A DNA stretch of 64,000 nt from Bacteroidota bacterium (GTDB lineage: Bacteria > Bacteroidota > Bacteroidia > Chitinophagales > Chitinophagaceae), in NCBI GenBank assembly GCA_020161535.1, contig JAIUNW010000011.1:62001-126000 (forward strand), in the 5' to 3' direction. Every line of letters starts with the position of its first letter. The stretch's first letter is position 1. The notes beneath the pieces were generated by a model. The model saw nothing but the letters and a program-made list of their open reading frames with translations. It was not told the DNA's origin and did no database searches. Shown piece after piece: positions 33,123-42,134 of this stretch. The position numbers were made by a program, and so were the translations under genes.

Positions 33123-35273
33123 ATGAAAAAACCGACTTCTTCTCTGCGATTATATGACTTCCGATTGTTGAATTCGCCGTTTTACGCAGCCCGTCGTTTG
33201 TGGCGCCGCTCAGCCCTGCTGGGCAGTTTGTTTCTATTGCTCGCGATGAGCGCGGGGCTATCTGTACAGGCTCAAAGCAGCACGGCGTATTTCAACCAGG
33301 CAACACGTTTGTTTAATGGTAAAAAGTTTTTTGAAGCCGCGCAGTGTTATGAGAAATACCTGGCTTTCGGTAATACGGTACGGCCCCATGCCATGCCATT
33401 TGCCGTACAGAAATCAGGTAAATCAACCATCGATCCGCGGCATGAAGCAACTTACAAGTTGGCAGAATGTTACCGGTTCACCAATGATTTTGTGCAGGCA
33501 GAAAAATGGTACAAGAAATCAATGGAACAGCATGGCCAGCCTTATCCTTTGGCAAGGCTTTGGTATGCAATGTCGCTTCGAGCCAATGAAAAATATGATA
33601 CCGCCATTACCGTGTTGGGCGATTTCCAAATGAATTATGGCAAACTTGATGCATATTCTTACCTCGCATCGCGCGAGTTAGACAACCTGCGTTTTATCCA
33701 GGATCAATTGACCCCGGGAAAAAGGGCCGCCTTTTTTGTCAACCGGCAACAAGTAAATGATAGTATTTCCGGCTTTGGTTTGCGGCCGATAGGCGCAGAC
33801 AGTTTGCTGTTCACCTCTACAGAAGTAAGTACGTTTACAACCGGCAAAGCGCGCAAGCCCAAAACCACGGAGCAGTTTCACAACCAGTTGTTTTTATCGA
33901 CCGGTTCAGACACATCGTTGGCGCAGATTAACAAATTTAGCTTCCCGCCTGCCGAAGCGGGCATTAACCAGGGCCAGCTAAGTTTGAGCAAAGACAAAAT
34001 GACGGCATATTTCACTCGTTGGTCGTCTGATCCGGCGGCGCCACAGGCAATGATTTATAAGAGTCGTTGGAGCGATACGGGCTGGAGCAAGCCCAAAGCC
34101 CTGGGTAATTCTATCAACCAGCCAGGTTCGAACAACAAGCAACCTTTTATTACAGACGATGGCCACTTTATTGTATTTGCCTCTGACCGAAAGGGCGGAT
34201 CAGGTGGATATGATTTGTGGGTTGCTTCGATTGATAGTGCTGGTGCAGTGGGAAAGGCCCGCAACCTGGGAGGGGCGATCAATACAATAGGCGATGAAGT
34301 GTCGCCTTATTACCATAGCGTGGCCGGTACACTCGTTTTTGCGAGCAACGGATTGGTAGGCATGGGCGGCTTTGACATCTATGGTGCCAAGGGTAGCTTG
34401 TTGTTGAACGATTGGACTCGACCCGTTAACCCGGGCAGTGAGTTGAATTCGAGTAAAGACGATATGTACTATGTGAGCCGCGATCCTGAAAATCTATGGA
34501 ATGAAGGTTGGATAAGTTCTGATCGTTCTTCTGAATGTTGTCTTGCTTTGTATAGCACCAGGCAGAACAACCGGCAGCATATCAGCGGACAAGTTGTAGA
34601 CTGCGGCAACCAGGCGCCGCTGGCCAATACCTCGGTAACGGTGAGCGATAAGCGCCATCCTGGCAATAACAAAACAGTTACCACCGATGAGAATGGCCGG
34701 TATGTGTTTGAAGCCAGCAACCTGTCGTATTATGAATTGCTGACCACCCGCGAAAAATACGAACCCAAAACAGGAAGTTACCAGGTGCGTATTGACACTG
34801 GCGACGACAGTGTTGAAAATGCGATCATTTGTTTGGTGATGAAACGCGACAGCGTGACCTCGCTGGATCAATTGCATGAAGAATTGCGTCGCCTCAGTAA
34901 GTCGAGCGAGTTAAGCCGCTTCGCCTTTGGAAAATCTGATTTGAAGCGTGGTGCTTATGGCAATTTTGATTCACTGGTACACATCATGAATAAATACCCG
35001 ACTGCACGCATACAGGTATTGGGCTTCACCGATGGCAAGGGTTCAGAAGAGTTTAACCTGCGACTGGCACAGGCAAGGGTTGATATCTGTATCGCCTACC
35101 TCGTTAAGCAGGGTATCGGCCGCGATCGCCTGGTGGGCAAGGCCATGGGCGAATGTTGTCCGATAGAGCCGGAAACCATCAATGGAAAAGACAATCCAAA
35201 AGGAAGAGCTCGCAACAGGAGAGTAGAATACAAACTGTTGGAAGAAGATGGTTTGTTTGAAATAAAACAATAG
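33123..35273 (+). CDS. OmpA-family protein with TPR, PD40 and carboxypeptidase-like domains (PorE-like)
   Basis: 716 residues. After an unusually long N-region (hydrophobic helix near 36-50, signal end at VQAQ), TPR-like repeats (about 55-200: AQCYEKYLAF, AEKWYKKSMEQ) and PD40/WD40-like repeats (VFASDRKGGSGGYDLW, VFASNGLVGMGGFDIYG) follow. A carboxypeptidase regulatory-like domain (about 490-575) and a C-terminal OmpA peptidoglycan-binding domain (QVLGFTDGKGSEEFNLRLAQAR) finish it. This architecture equals PorE, which ties the T9SS to the cell wall. Third gene of the T9SS operon. The late OmpA domain lacks only the typical start strand order, which I cannot judge further. Confidence 0.9.
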   Translation: MKKPTSSLRLYDFRLLNSPFYAARRLWRRSALLGSLFLLLAMSAGLSVQAQSSTAYFNQATRLFNGKKFFEAAQCYEKYLAFGNTVRPHAMPFAVQKSGKSTIDPRHEATYKLAECYRFTNDFVQAEKWYKKSMEQHGQPYPLARLWYAMSLRANEKYDTAITVLGDFQMNYGKLDAYSYLASRELDNLRFIQDQLTPGKRAAFFVNRQQVNDSISGFGLRPIGADSLLFTSTEVSTFTTGKARKPKTTEQFHNQLFLSTGSDTSLAQINKFSFPPAEAGINQGQLSLSKDKMTAYFTRWSSDPAAPQAMIYKSRWSDTGWSKPKALGNSINQPGSNNKQPFITDDGHFIVFASDRKGGSGGYDLWVASIDSAGAVGKARNLGGAINTIGDEVSPYYHSVAGTLVFASNGLVGMGGFDIYGAKGSLLLNDWTRPVNPGSELNSSKDDMYYVSRDPENLWNEGWISSDRSSECCLALYSTRQNNRQHISGQVVDCGNQAPLANTSVTVSDKRHPGNNKTVTTDENGRYVFEASNLSYYELLTTREKYEPKTGSYQVRIDTGDDSVENAIICLVMKRDSVTSLDQLHEELRRLSKSSELSRFAFGKSDLKRGAYGNFDSLVHIMNKYPTARIQVLGFTDGKGSEEFNLRLAQARVDICIAYLVKQGIGRDRLVGKAMGECCPIEPETINGKDNPKGRARNRRVEYKLLEEDGLFEIKQ

Positions 35274-35290
35274 CGCAAGAAATAAATAAA

Positions 35291-35506
35291 CTATGGTTGC
35301 CGCGGTGAATCTTTTTGCCGCGGCTTCCACATGCTAAACAACAAGCCACCCATCACCGAAAAATAAACCATGCTATTGAGCGGCTTGGACGTGATCATGC
35401 ACTGCCCCGATTGGCAACCCACCAGCTTCCAGTAAAAAAAGCCGGCGATAGCTCCTGCTGCAATACCCGTTAGGGTGAGCCAGTGTCGATTAAGAAATTT
35501 CTTCAT
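35291..35506 (-). CDS. Small membrane protein, DUF6132-like
   Basis: 71 residues from the ATG at 35506. Two helices (about 8-28 and 44-62) with a Cys pair between them (GCQSGQC) and a basic C-terminus. It resembles DUF6132 proteins, which stand beside YgaP-type membrane proteins and rhodanese genes. Its start overlaps the preceding gene by 17 bp, so the two are co-translated. The Cys pair hints at sulfur or redox chemistry, but function is unknown. Confidence 0.7.
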   Translation of the reverse strand: MKKFLNRHWLTLTGIAAGAIAGFFYWKLVGCQSGQCMITSKPLNSMVYFSVMGGLLFSMWKPRQKDSPRQP

Positions 35507-35744
35507 GGCTTTTGATTGGATTCGGTTGCAAATTCGTGTTTCTGGATGTTCGACAGGTGCCGGTGCTGCAACCATATGCGCCACAACAGCCCACATTGAA
35601 AATGCCGGTTAACAGAATGAGGCCTGATAGCAGCCCAAATACAAGGTCGGCCTGTGTGATGGCCGACACAATGCCAGCGGTACCCAGCAAAACGCGCAAG
35701 ATGCGCATCAACCCCCAGTTTTTCCAATCAATCATCTGCCTCAT
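35490..35744 (-). CDS. YgaP-type (DUF2892) small membrane protein
   Basis: 84 residues: WGLMRILRVLLGTAGIVSAI and LVFGLLSGLILLTGIFNVGCCGAYGC give two helices, the second ending in CCGAYGC and a later Cys (TGTC). This is the YgaP transmembrane-domain form, known from rhodanese-fused sulfur transferases, here without the rhodanese part. It overlaps the DUF6132-like gene by 17 bp. The Cys cluster near the membrane suggests persulfide or metal handling (inference). Confidence 0.8.
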   Translation of the reverse strand: MRQMIDWKNWGLMRILRVLLGTAGIVSAITQADLVFGLLSGLILLTGIFNVGCCGAYGCSTGTCRTSRNTNLQPNPIKSHEEIS

Positions 35745-35827
35745 TATATCAGAATTTTTGTGACTATGAATCGCTTTTTGTAAAAATAAGCAAGGCGGGG
35801 GCCGTTCAAGGTGATTAAAGTTACTTG

Positions 35828-35835
35828 TAAATTTG
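35828..35835 (+). promoter_or_regulatory. TAnnTTTG box directly before the hscB-like gene
   Basis: TAAATTTG followed by four bases and the ATG at 35840. Fits the -7 consensus and would give a leaderless or nearly leaderless mRNA. Confidence 0.45.
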
Positions 35836-35839
35836 CGGT

Positions 35840-36325
35840 ATGAGTTATTTCGACCTTTTTGGCATTCCCAGCCAGTTTAAAATTGAGCCAAATCTGTTGA
35901 AGAAGCGGCTGCAAGAACTGAACAAAGAATACCAGCCTGATTTTTATAGGGATGCTTATGAAACCCTGCAGAACGAAGATGCTACCATCGAATACATCCT
36001 GTCACAAAAAGGATTGCTGCCGGCTGGTGAAAAATACCTGCTGGACGCTGCATTCCTGACGAAGCTGCTGGATCTGGACGAAACGCTCTGGGCCTTGTTG
36101 GGCGCCGAACCCGATGCCGAAAAACTAACTGCTCTTGAAAACGAAACCAGGGAAATCATCAAAAATAGCCGCCATGACGTGGAAATCATTTTGGACAGCG
36201 ATCAGGAAGGTATTTCTTCCGAAAAAGAGCTGCTGCAGGTGAAAGACTACTATTACCGTAAAAAATACCTTGAACGAATTTTGGACAAGATCGCGGCGCT
36301 GCGTAATATTGCAGCCCGTCGGTAG
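35840..36325 (+). CDS. HscB-like Fe-S assembly co-chaperone with altered HPD motif
   Basis: 161 residues. N-terminal J-like domain begins MSYFDLFGIPSQFKIEPNLL, as in HscB (YFxLFGLP). Where the invariant HPD tripeptide of J proteins is expected it reads YQPDFYRD, i.e. Gln in place of His. A three-helix C-domain (about 75-158), with the acidic and Leu-rich pattern of HscB, follows. HscB delivers IscU to HscA and triggers its ATPase; the Gln substitution could weaken that trigger. No hscA, iscU or fdx genes are next to it. tRNA-Leu starts 10 bp after the stop. Confidence 0.75.
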   Translation: MSYFDLFGIPSQFKIEPNLLKKRLQELNKEYQPDFYRDAYETLQNEDATIEYILSQKGLLPAGEKYLLDAAFLTKLLDLDETLWALLGAEPDAEKLTALENETREIIKNSRHDVEIILDSDQEGISSEKELLQVKDYYYRKKYLERILDKIAALRNIAARR

Positions 36326-36335
36326 TGAACGACAG

Positions 36336-36419
36336 GCCCAGATGGCGGAATTGGTAGACGCGCTAGACTCAAAATCTGGTTCTCGCAAGGGAGTGCAGGT
36401 TCGATTCCTGTTCTGGGCA
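36336..36419 (+). tRNA. tRNA-Leu (anticodon CAA)
   Basis: 84 nt with long variable arm, acceptor GCCCAGA paired with TCTGGGC and discriminator A. Anticodon loop CTCAAAA gives CAA, which reads UUG. The T-arm is GCAGG-TTCGATT-CCTGT. CCA is not encoded. A strong terminator follows 6 nt later. Confidence 0.97.
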
Positions 36420-36424
36420 CTTTT

Positions 36425-36461
36425 AAAACCCTGTAAATAATTGATTTACAGGGTTTTTCTT
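36425..36461 (+). terminator. Rho-independent terminator after tRNA-Leu
   Basis: 14-bp stem AAAACCCTGTAAAT with ATTTACAGGGTTTT (36425-36438 and 36444-36457), a 5-nt loop, then TCTTT. Likely ends tRNA transcription. Confidence 0.85.
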
Positions 36462-36549
36462 TAGGTGTGCTTTTTCTGTCTTTTTTCCCGCCTTTACTGC
36501 AGCAGCATAACAATACAATCGACGAAGTTATTCATCCGACTTTATAATG

Positions 36550-36561
36550 AACAAATTTGTT
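36550..36561. promoter_or_regulatory. Palindrome upstream of HigA-like antitoxin
   Basis: AACAAATTTGTT, a perfect 12-bp palindrome, 26 bp before the antitoxin start, followed by a further AACAATTTTGTT near-copy. Placed as an operator for the HTH protein. Confidence 0.5.
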
Positions 36562-36587
36562 TTAACAATTTTGTTTATTTTTCTATT

Positions 36588-37055
36588 ATGCAAATAACTC
36601 TTGCCAAAGCAAAAGGAATACACCCGGGTTTGATTCTGGAAAGAGAGCTTCGAAAAAGAAGACTCTCAAATGGACGTTTTGCACTTTCTATTAAGGAGTA
36701 TCCACAGACCTTAAGTGCTATCATAAGCGGTAAAAGAAGTATGAATACTTCCTTAGCTATCCGCATTGAGGAAGCGCTGGGAATAGAAGAAGGTTTTTTC
36801 ATGACACTCCAGGTATTCTATGATATTAAGGAAGAAAAGAAGAAACAGTCGAAAAAAAATCGACCAACATTATCAAGATTCAGACCGGCATTATTTTGGG
36901 ATACTAGTTTAGAGCAAATTGACTGGAATAGGCAAAAAAGATCCATTATCAAAAGGGTTTTTGAGCGTGGCAACTTTACCGAGAAAAAGGAAATACTGAA
37001 TTATTACGGTCATGATACTATTAGAAAAGCCCTCACTACTGGACACATTAAATAA
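36588..37055 (+). CDS. HigA-like HTH antitoxin of an AbiEii-type toxin pair
   Basis: 155 residues from the ATG at 36588, chosen because the helix-turn-helix starts directly (MQITLAKAKGIHPGLILERELRKR). The HTH (about 12-62) reads LSNGRFALSIKEYPQTLSAIISGKRSMNT, similar to HigA/XRE antidotes. A basic region follows, then a C-terminal part (HDTIRKALTT) typical of antitoxins paired with AbiEii/AbiGii nucleotidyltransferases. Its stop overlaps the next start by one base (TAATG). The toxin gene behind it is broken, so this is a lone antitoxin. The local sequence is visibly more AT-rich than its flanks. Confidence 0.8.
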   Translation: MQITLAKAKGIHPGLILERELRKRRLSNGRFALSIKEYPQTLSAIISGKRSMNTSLAIRIEEALGIEEGFFMTLQVFYDIKEEKKKQSKKNRPTLSRFRPALFWDTSLEQIDWNRQKRSIIKRVFERGNFTEKKEILNYYGHDTIRKALTTGHIK

Positions 37056-37345
37056 TGCCAGAAAGACTTCATTGGAATACCGTAGATATGTTTTTGCAAT
37101 CGGGCTTGCAAAAACTAATGAATGAACCTTTATTGGTCATCGTAAGTCTATTGACATTGATCTTTTTACCGACGCTCATTATGGTTCTTTAGATGTCAAA
37201 AAAATTGACCGCTACCTATGAGATACCTTTGCCGACGTCAGCCCGATGAAGCTTCCGGAGATAGTTGGAATAGGAATTTCTTACATAGTGGGAAGCTCAA
37301 CAGAAGCCTCCTTCAAGCTGGATTTGTTCTACATGGGTGATCCGT
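37055..37345 (+). pseudogene. Broken AbiEii/AbiGii-type nucleotidyltransferase toxin
   Basis: From the ATG at 37055 the frame gives MPERLHWNTVDMFLQSG and QKLMNEPL, the normal toxin start, then drops out of frame. Another frame from about 37135 continues GHRKSIDIDLFTDAHYGSL and KKIDRYL, the nucleotidyltransferase D-x-D region, up to an in-frame TGA. After it comes EIVGIGISYIVGSS with KLDLFYMGDPL, again toxin-like, then homology ends. So the gene lost a segment with the first nucleotide-binding motif, gained a frameshift and a stop, and lacks its C-terminal half. Confidence 0.75.
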
Positions 37346-37415
37346 TGAAGGCCGGTATTTTATGTTTCATAACACGTGTTCCTTGGTTCCTGCTATTGAC
37401 TGCAGCCCTGCCGAC

Positions 37416-38417
37416 TCACCAGCGTAGTTTCGCCAGCCGACCATTGCCGCCAGCCAGGTACACAGCCCGGCCGCGTTTGGCCACTTGCACCACATGGTAT
37501 CCTGTTTTGCTAATGTTCCGCCAGGTTTTGCCGCCATCGTTGGAAATGTCAACGCCCGAGGTACCACAGGCAATCCATTTTCGTTTATTGATGGCCGTTA
37601 TACAAGAACGATAACCGGACGTGGGTTGTATCGGCGCTTGCCAGGTTTGTCCGCGGTCGTTGCTAACCAGGATATGTTCTTGCGTTACCGTATCTCGACT
37701 AAAATCACCACCCACCACAATCCAGCGACGACCGCAGACGGCCAGGGAGTTGGCGCCTGTACTGGTACCGCCCTGCATGAGTGCAAGTGGTAATAAAGTT
37801 TCTCCGTTCCAAAGTCGACTGCTGCGCCCACCGGTAGCAAACGCAAATTTTCCTTTTTTCAACTGCACGATATTGGTGCCGCTGCTGGCGAAACAGGCTT
37901 CACCGCTATCGGGTGCAGGCATCGTTGGTTGTAAACGCTGCCAGCTTTGGCCGCCATCTTGCGATTGAACGAGATAAAATTTTCCATCCATCGGATCGCC
38001 AATACCAATGCCCGCCTTGTTTTTATAGAAAGCAATGGCGTCGATGAATACGCCGCTGCTGTTATCACGGTATACTTCCTGCCAACTGGCACCACCATCG
38101 TGTGTGCGTAGTATCAGGCCGGGAGAATCAATGGCCATCACTACGGCCGTTACTGCATCAAATGCTTCGATGTCGCGAAAGTCGCGGGTTTCATATCCCT
38201 TCACCTGCATCCATTGAATGGTCTTGCCACCGTCAGTGCTTCTACCCACCGTGCCCTTGTTGCCACTCACCCAAAACTGTCGGTTGTTCACCACGCTTAG
38301 GCCACGAAAACTATGTCCGGGTTTGCCTGGTAAGCTGTCTAACTGTTGCGCACAAACGCTTGTAGCTGTCACAGACAACAGGGAGACAACCAAACCCGAG
38401 ACGATCAATTTTTTCAT
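37416..38417 (-). CDS. Secreted YCF48/BNR-repeat protein
   Basis: 333 residues with signal peptide ([23 protein letters not shown]). Repeats of the form S-x-DGG-x-T-W ([45 protein letters not shown]) mark a BNR/YCF48 beta-propeller. Periplasmic or surface location. These propellers are annotated as photosystem II stability factor-like or as oxidoreductases; neither role is implied here. The start overlaps the purC stop by 4 bp. Its 3' end is beside the toxin relic. Confidence 0.85.
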   Translation of the reverse strand: MKKLIVSGLVVSLLSVTATSVCAQQLDSLPGKPGHSFRGLSVVNNRQFWVSGNKGTVGRSTDGGKTIQWMQVKGYETRDFRDIEAFDAVTAVVMAIDSPGLILRTHDGGASWQEVYRDNSSGVFIDAIAFYKNKAGIGIGDPMDGKFYLVQSQDGGQSWQRLQPTMPAPDSGEACFASSGTNIVQLKKGKFAFATGGRSSRLWNGETLLPLALMQGGTSTGANSLAVCGRRWIVVGGDFSRDTVTQEHILVSNDRGQTWQAPIQPTSGYRSCITAINKRKWIACGTSGVDISNDGGKTWRNISKTGYHVVQVAKRGRAVYLAGGNGRLAKLRW

Positions 38418-39346
38418 CCGTCTGATAAATTATCAAGTGCTTTTACGATGCGCTGATAGGTGTCGGTATCGCTCAGTTTCTCCGGTAAAAAAGCAGTGCC
38501 GGTTACCTGCTCATACAATTCGATGTACCGTTTGCTGATGGTATCAATCCATTCGGGTGTCATCACCGGAACGGTTTGTCCTTCTTTGCCCATGAAATTA
38601 TTGGCGATCAGCCATTCCCGCACAAACTCTTTACTGAGTTGTTTTTGTTTTTCACCACGGGCTTGCCTGTCTGCAAAACCATCCGCATAAAAATACCGCG
38701 ATGAGTCAGGCGTATGTATTTCATCCATTAAGTAGATCGTATCACCGATTTTGCCAAACTCATATTTGGTGTCGACCAGGATGAGTCCGCGTTTTGCGGC
38801 GATCTCTTTTCCGCGGGCGAATAGTTTCAAAGCGAACTGTTCCAGTTGCAACCATTCGTCGGCGCTGGCAAGTCCCTGGGCGAGTATGCCTTCCTTTGAA
38901 ATATCTTCATCGTGTCCTTCCGATGCTTTGGTAGTTGGCGTAATGATGGGGGTGGGGAAGTAGTCGTTTTCTTTCAATCCCTCGGGTAAGCCAACGCCGC
39001 AAAGTGTTCTTTGTCCGCTGCTATACGTACGCCAGGCATGGCCGGTCAGGTTGCCACGAACCACCATTTCTATTTTGAAAGGGATACAACGTTTTCCAAT
39101 CGATACATTGGGGGCGGGTACAAGTAATAACCAATTGGGGCAAATGTCGGCCGTCGCGTTTAGCATATAGGCGGCGATCTGGTTTAAAACCTGTCCTTTG
39201 AAAGGAATTGGTTCCGGAAGAATTACATCGAAGGCAGAAATGCGGTCGGACGCAACCATGACCAACAGGTCGTTTTGAATGGAGTAAACGTCGCGCACTT
39301 TGCCTTTGTAAAAAGCTGTTTGTTCTGGAAACTGAAAATTCGCCAT
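38414..39346 (-). CDS. purC: SAICAR synthetase (phosphoribosylaminoimidazole-succinocarboxamide synthase)
   Basis: 310 residues. Motifs: [11 protein letters not shown] (residues about 13-23), [28 protein letters not shown] and [16 protein letters not shown]. The enzyme joins aspartate to CAIR in purine synthesis. This is the ~300-residue form common in Bacteroidota. The YCF48 gene overlaps its end by 4 bp. A TAACTTCG box lies 4 nt before the ATG and is one base off the -7 consensus. Confidence 0.96.
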   Translation of the reverse strand: MANFQFPEQTAFYKGKVRDVYSIQNDLLVMVASDRISAFDVILPEPIPFKGQVLNQIAAYMLNATADICPNWLLLVPAPNVSIGKRCIPFKIEMVVRGNLTGHAWRTYSSGQRTLCGVGLPEGLKENDYFPTPIITPTTKASEGHDEDISKEGILAQGLASADEWLQLEQFALKLFARGKEIAAKRGLILVDTKYEFGKIGDTIYLMDEIHTPDSSRYFYADGFADRQARGEKQKQLSKEFVREWLIANNFMGKEGQTVPVMTPEWIDTISKRYIELYEQVTGTAFLPEKLSDTDTYQRIVKALDNLSDG

Positions 39347-39406
39347 GTCGCGAAGTTATGAGAAAAAGAAATCCTTATTTTGCTGTTGAAACTAAAACCC
39401 ACGGGT

Positions 39407-42124
39407 ATGAGAAAAACCTGCAGCTACCTTACCGGTCTGTTGTTGGCCTGTTTCGTTACAATGGCTGCCTATTCTCAAACCGTTACCGTAACCGGCAACG
39501 TGAAGAACAGCATTACCAACGATGCATTGCCTGCCGTAAGTGTAATCGTTAAAGGAACCGGATCTGGCACCTTTACCGATGAAAAAGGAAACTTCCGTCT
39601 TACAACCAACAGCAAACCGCCTTTTGTTCTTGTCTTTACGTCTATTGGCTTCACGAGCCAGGAAATCAATGTTACTGATCCTTCGTCAGCACTGTCTGTC
39701 GCTTTTGTTCCGAATGCCGAATTGGGCACGGAAGTAGTAGTGTCGGCCAGCCGCGTGCCGGAGCGTATTTTGGAATCGCCCGTTTCCATCGAACGGGTGA
39801 ATGCTAACGCAATAAAGATATCACCCGCCGCTACCTATTATGATATGGTAGGCAATTTAAAAGGCGTTGATATGGTTACTTCTTCACTGACTTTTAAAAC
39901 GCCTACCACGCGTGGTTTTGCCGGCAGTGGTAATACGCGTTTTAACCAATTGGTTGATGGGATGGACAACCAGGCACCCGGCCTGAACTTTTCGGTGGGT
40001 ACCATCATTGGATTGAGTGAACTGGATGTAGATAATATGGAATTGCTTCCTGGCGCTTCTTCGGCCCTGTATGGTCCTGGTGGTATGAATGGTACCCTGC
40101 TGGTGAACAGCAAGAATCCATTTAAGTACACCGGTTTGTCATTTCAGGTAAAGGAAGGCATCATGAATACGGATAGCCGTTACCGTGATGCAAGCGCTTA
40201 CCACAACTGGGCCGTTCGTTGGGCGCAAAATGTGAATGATCGTTTTGCTTACAAGATCACGGCCGAATTGGTGCAAGCCAAAGATTGGCTCGCGGCCGAT
40301 AAACGCAATTATGCCGCGCGTGCAACGGGCAAAGGCTATATCACACCGGGCACCCGCAGTTCAGACCCCAACTATGATGGGGTGAATGTATATGGTGATG
40401 AAACAACCGTCAACCTGACCTCGGCTGTTTTCCCGTCGGTAGCCTCCGCTGCGCCTTTCCTCGCACCGTATATTGCCAGCTTTGGCAATCGTCCAATCAA
40501 TGTTTCACGCACGGGCTATGATGAAAAAGATATCATCGATCCCAATACACTGAATTTTAAAATTGGCGGTGCATTTCACTACCGCATCACCGACCGGCTC
40601 GAAGCCGTGCTGGCAGGTAACTGGGGTACCGGTAATTCGGTGTACACCGGTAGCGACCGCTATTCGTTGAAGGATTTTAAAATGGGTCAGTACAAATTGG
40701 AACTGAACAGTCGTAACTGGTTTTTGCGTGCGTATACCACCCAGGAAAATGCTGGTCAGTCGTTCAACGCAACGGTTACCACCCAGTACACCAACGAAGC
40801 CTGGAAAGCATCCACCGTTTGGTATCCCGAATACGCCCAAACTTTCCTGGCTGCTATGTTAGCCGGCTCTGATGAAGCCACCGCACATGCGCAGGCTCGT
40901 GCCTATGCAGATCGCGATCGCCCGGCAGCCAATTCGGCGGAGTTCAAAAACAATTTCAACCAGGTGCGTAGTGTGCCGATTTCTAAGGGCGGCGGACTCT
41001 TCATTGAAAAGTCAGACCTCTATCAATTGGAAGGGCAATACAATTTGTCGTCGGTAACCAGTAAAGTAGCCGATGTATTGATTGGCGCCAATTACAAAAC
41101 CTATGTACTGAATTCAGAAGGTACTTTGTTTGCTGATTCTGCCGGCCGCATAAAAATTCATGAAGTAGGTGCGTATGTCCAAGCCACCCGTCGTTTGTTT
41201 GACGACAAATTGAAATTGACTGTTTCTGGTCGTTACGATAAGAACAACAATTTTGAAGGTCGCTTTACGCCGCGCGCTACGGCCGTTTGGACGGTTGCCA
41301 AAAACAACAATATTCGTTTGTCTTATCAAACAGCGTATCGTTTTCCGTCAACACAACAACAATATATCGACCTTACCATTGGTGGCGGTATCCAGTTGAT
41401 TGGTGGCAACAAAAGTTTTCAGCAGTACTATGGATTTGATAAGAACACTCCCTATGAGATTACCAGTCCGGGTACACCGTATCGGTTCAAAACCTTCAAG
41501 CCTGAATCCGTTTCTTCGTATGAACTCGGGTACAAAGGTTTGTTGGCCAATGGCCGGTTGTTGATAGATGCCTATGGTTATTATGGCAACTATACCAATT
41601 TTATTGCGCGTACCATTATTGCTCAACCGGCTAGTTCAGGTGCAGCACCGGCTGGCACTGATCGTCGATTCTCCATACCTATTAATGTAAGTGATCACGT
41701 TACGACTTATGGCTTTGGCTTTGGGTTCGATTACCGCATCATCCAGGCACTTACTTTCAGTGCCAACCTGACTTCCGATCGATTGGATAAAGTTCCCGAT
41801 ACCTATATCGCTGCATTCAATGCACCCAAGTACCGGGCAAATATTTCATTGACCAATAGTGGTTTCGGTAAAGACAAGCGGGTTGGTTTTGGTATTACCT
41901 ACCGATGGCAGGATGCATTCTACTACCAGGGCGACTTTGGCAATGGCGATGTAAATGCTATTCAAACCCTCGATGCGCAGGTGAGTTATAAAGTAGGCGC
42001 CGCCCATCGTTCAGTCATCAAACTGGGCGGTAACAATATTCTCAACCAGTATTATTTCAATGCGGTGGGAAATAGTTTTGTGGGTGGCCTGTACTATGTG
42101 TCATTTGGTTATAACATCTTCTAA
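39407..42124 (+). CDS. TonB-dependent receptor with carboxypeptidase-like N-domain
   Basis: 905 residues from the ATG at 39407 (signal RKTCSYLTGLLLACFVTMAAYSQ). A carboxypeptidase D regulatory-like domain (about 24-110, VTVTGNVKNSITNDALPAVSV) precedes the plug (TEVVVSASRVPERILESPVSI) and a 22-strand barrel ending VSFGYNIF with terminal Phe. It imports an unknown ligand with TonB energy. The next gene, 10 bp behind it, is a fasciclin-domain lipoprotein and not a SusD, so it is not a classical polysaccharide pair; a siderophore, metal or small-molecule ligand is possible. Confidence 0.92.
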   Translation: MRKTCSYLTGLLLACFVTMAAYSQTVTVTGNVKNSITNDALPAVSVIVKGTGSGTFTDEKGNFRLTTNSKPPFVLVFTSIGFTSQEINVTDPSSALSVAFVPNAELGTEVVVSASRVPERILESPVSIERVNANAIKISPAATYYDMVGNLKGVDMVTSSLTFKTPTTRGFAGSGNTRFNQLVDGMDNQAPGLNFSVGTIIGLSELDVDNMELLPGASSALYGPGGMNGTLLVNSKNPFKYTGLSFQVKEGIMNTDSRYRDASAYHNWAVRWAQNVNDRFAYKITAELVQAKDWLAADKRNYAARATGKGYITPGTRSSDPNYDGVNVYGDETTVNLTSAVFPSVASAAPFLAPYIASFGNRPINVSRTGYDEKDIIDPNTLNFKIGGAFHYRITDRLEAVLAGNWGTGNSVYTGSDRYSLKDFKMGQYKLELNSRNWFLRAYTTQENAGQSFNATVTTQYTNEAWKASTVWYPEYAQTFLAAMLAGSDEATAHAQARAYADRDRPAANSAEFKNNFNQVRSVPISKGGGLFIEKSDLYQLEGQYNLSSVTSKVADVLIGANYKTYVLNSEGTLFADSAGRIKIHEVGAYVQATRRLFDDKLKLTVSGRYDKNNNFEGRFTPRATAVWTVAKNNNIRLSYQTAYRFPSTQQQYIDLTIGGGIQLIGGNKSFQQYYGFDKNTPYEITSPGTPYRFKTFKPESVSSYELGYKGLLANGRLLIDAYGYYGNYTNFIARTIIAQPASSGAAPAGTDRRFSIPINVSDHVTTYGFGFGFDYRIIQALTFSANLTSDRLDKVPDTYIAAFNAPKYRANISLTNSGFGKDKRVGFGITYRWQDAFYYQGDFGNGDVNAIQTLDAQVSYKVGAAHRSVIKLGGNNILNQYYFNAVGNSFVGGLYYVSFGYNIF

Positions 42125-42134
42125 AAGGAATTGT

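Noticed and set aside
37246..37614. 122-codon plus-strand frame
   Set aside because: Only its first third is toxin-like; the rest is antisense to the YCF48 gene.
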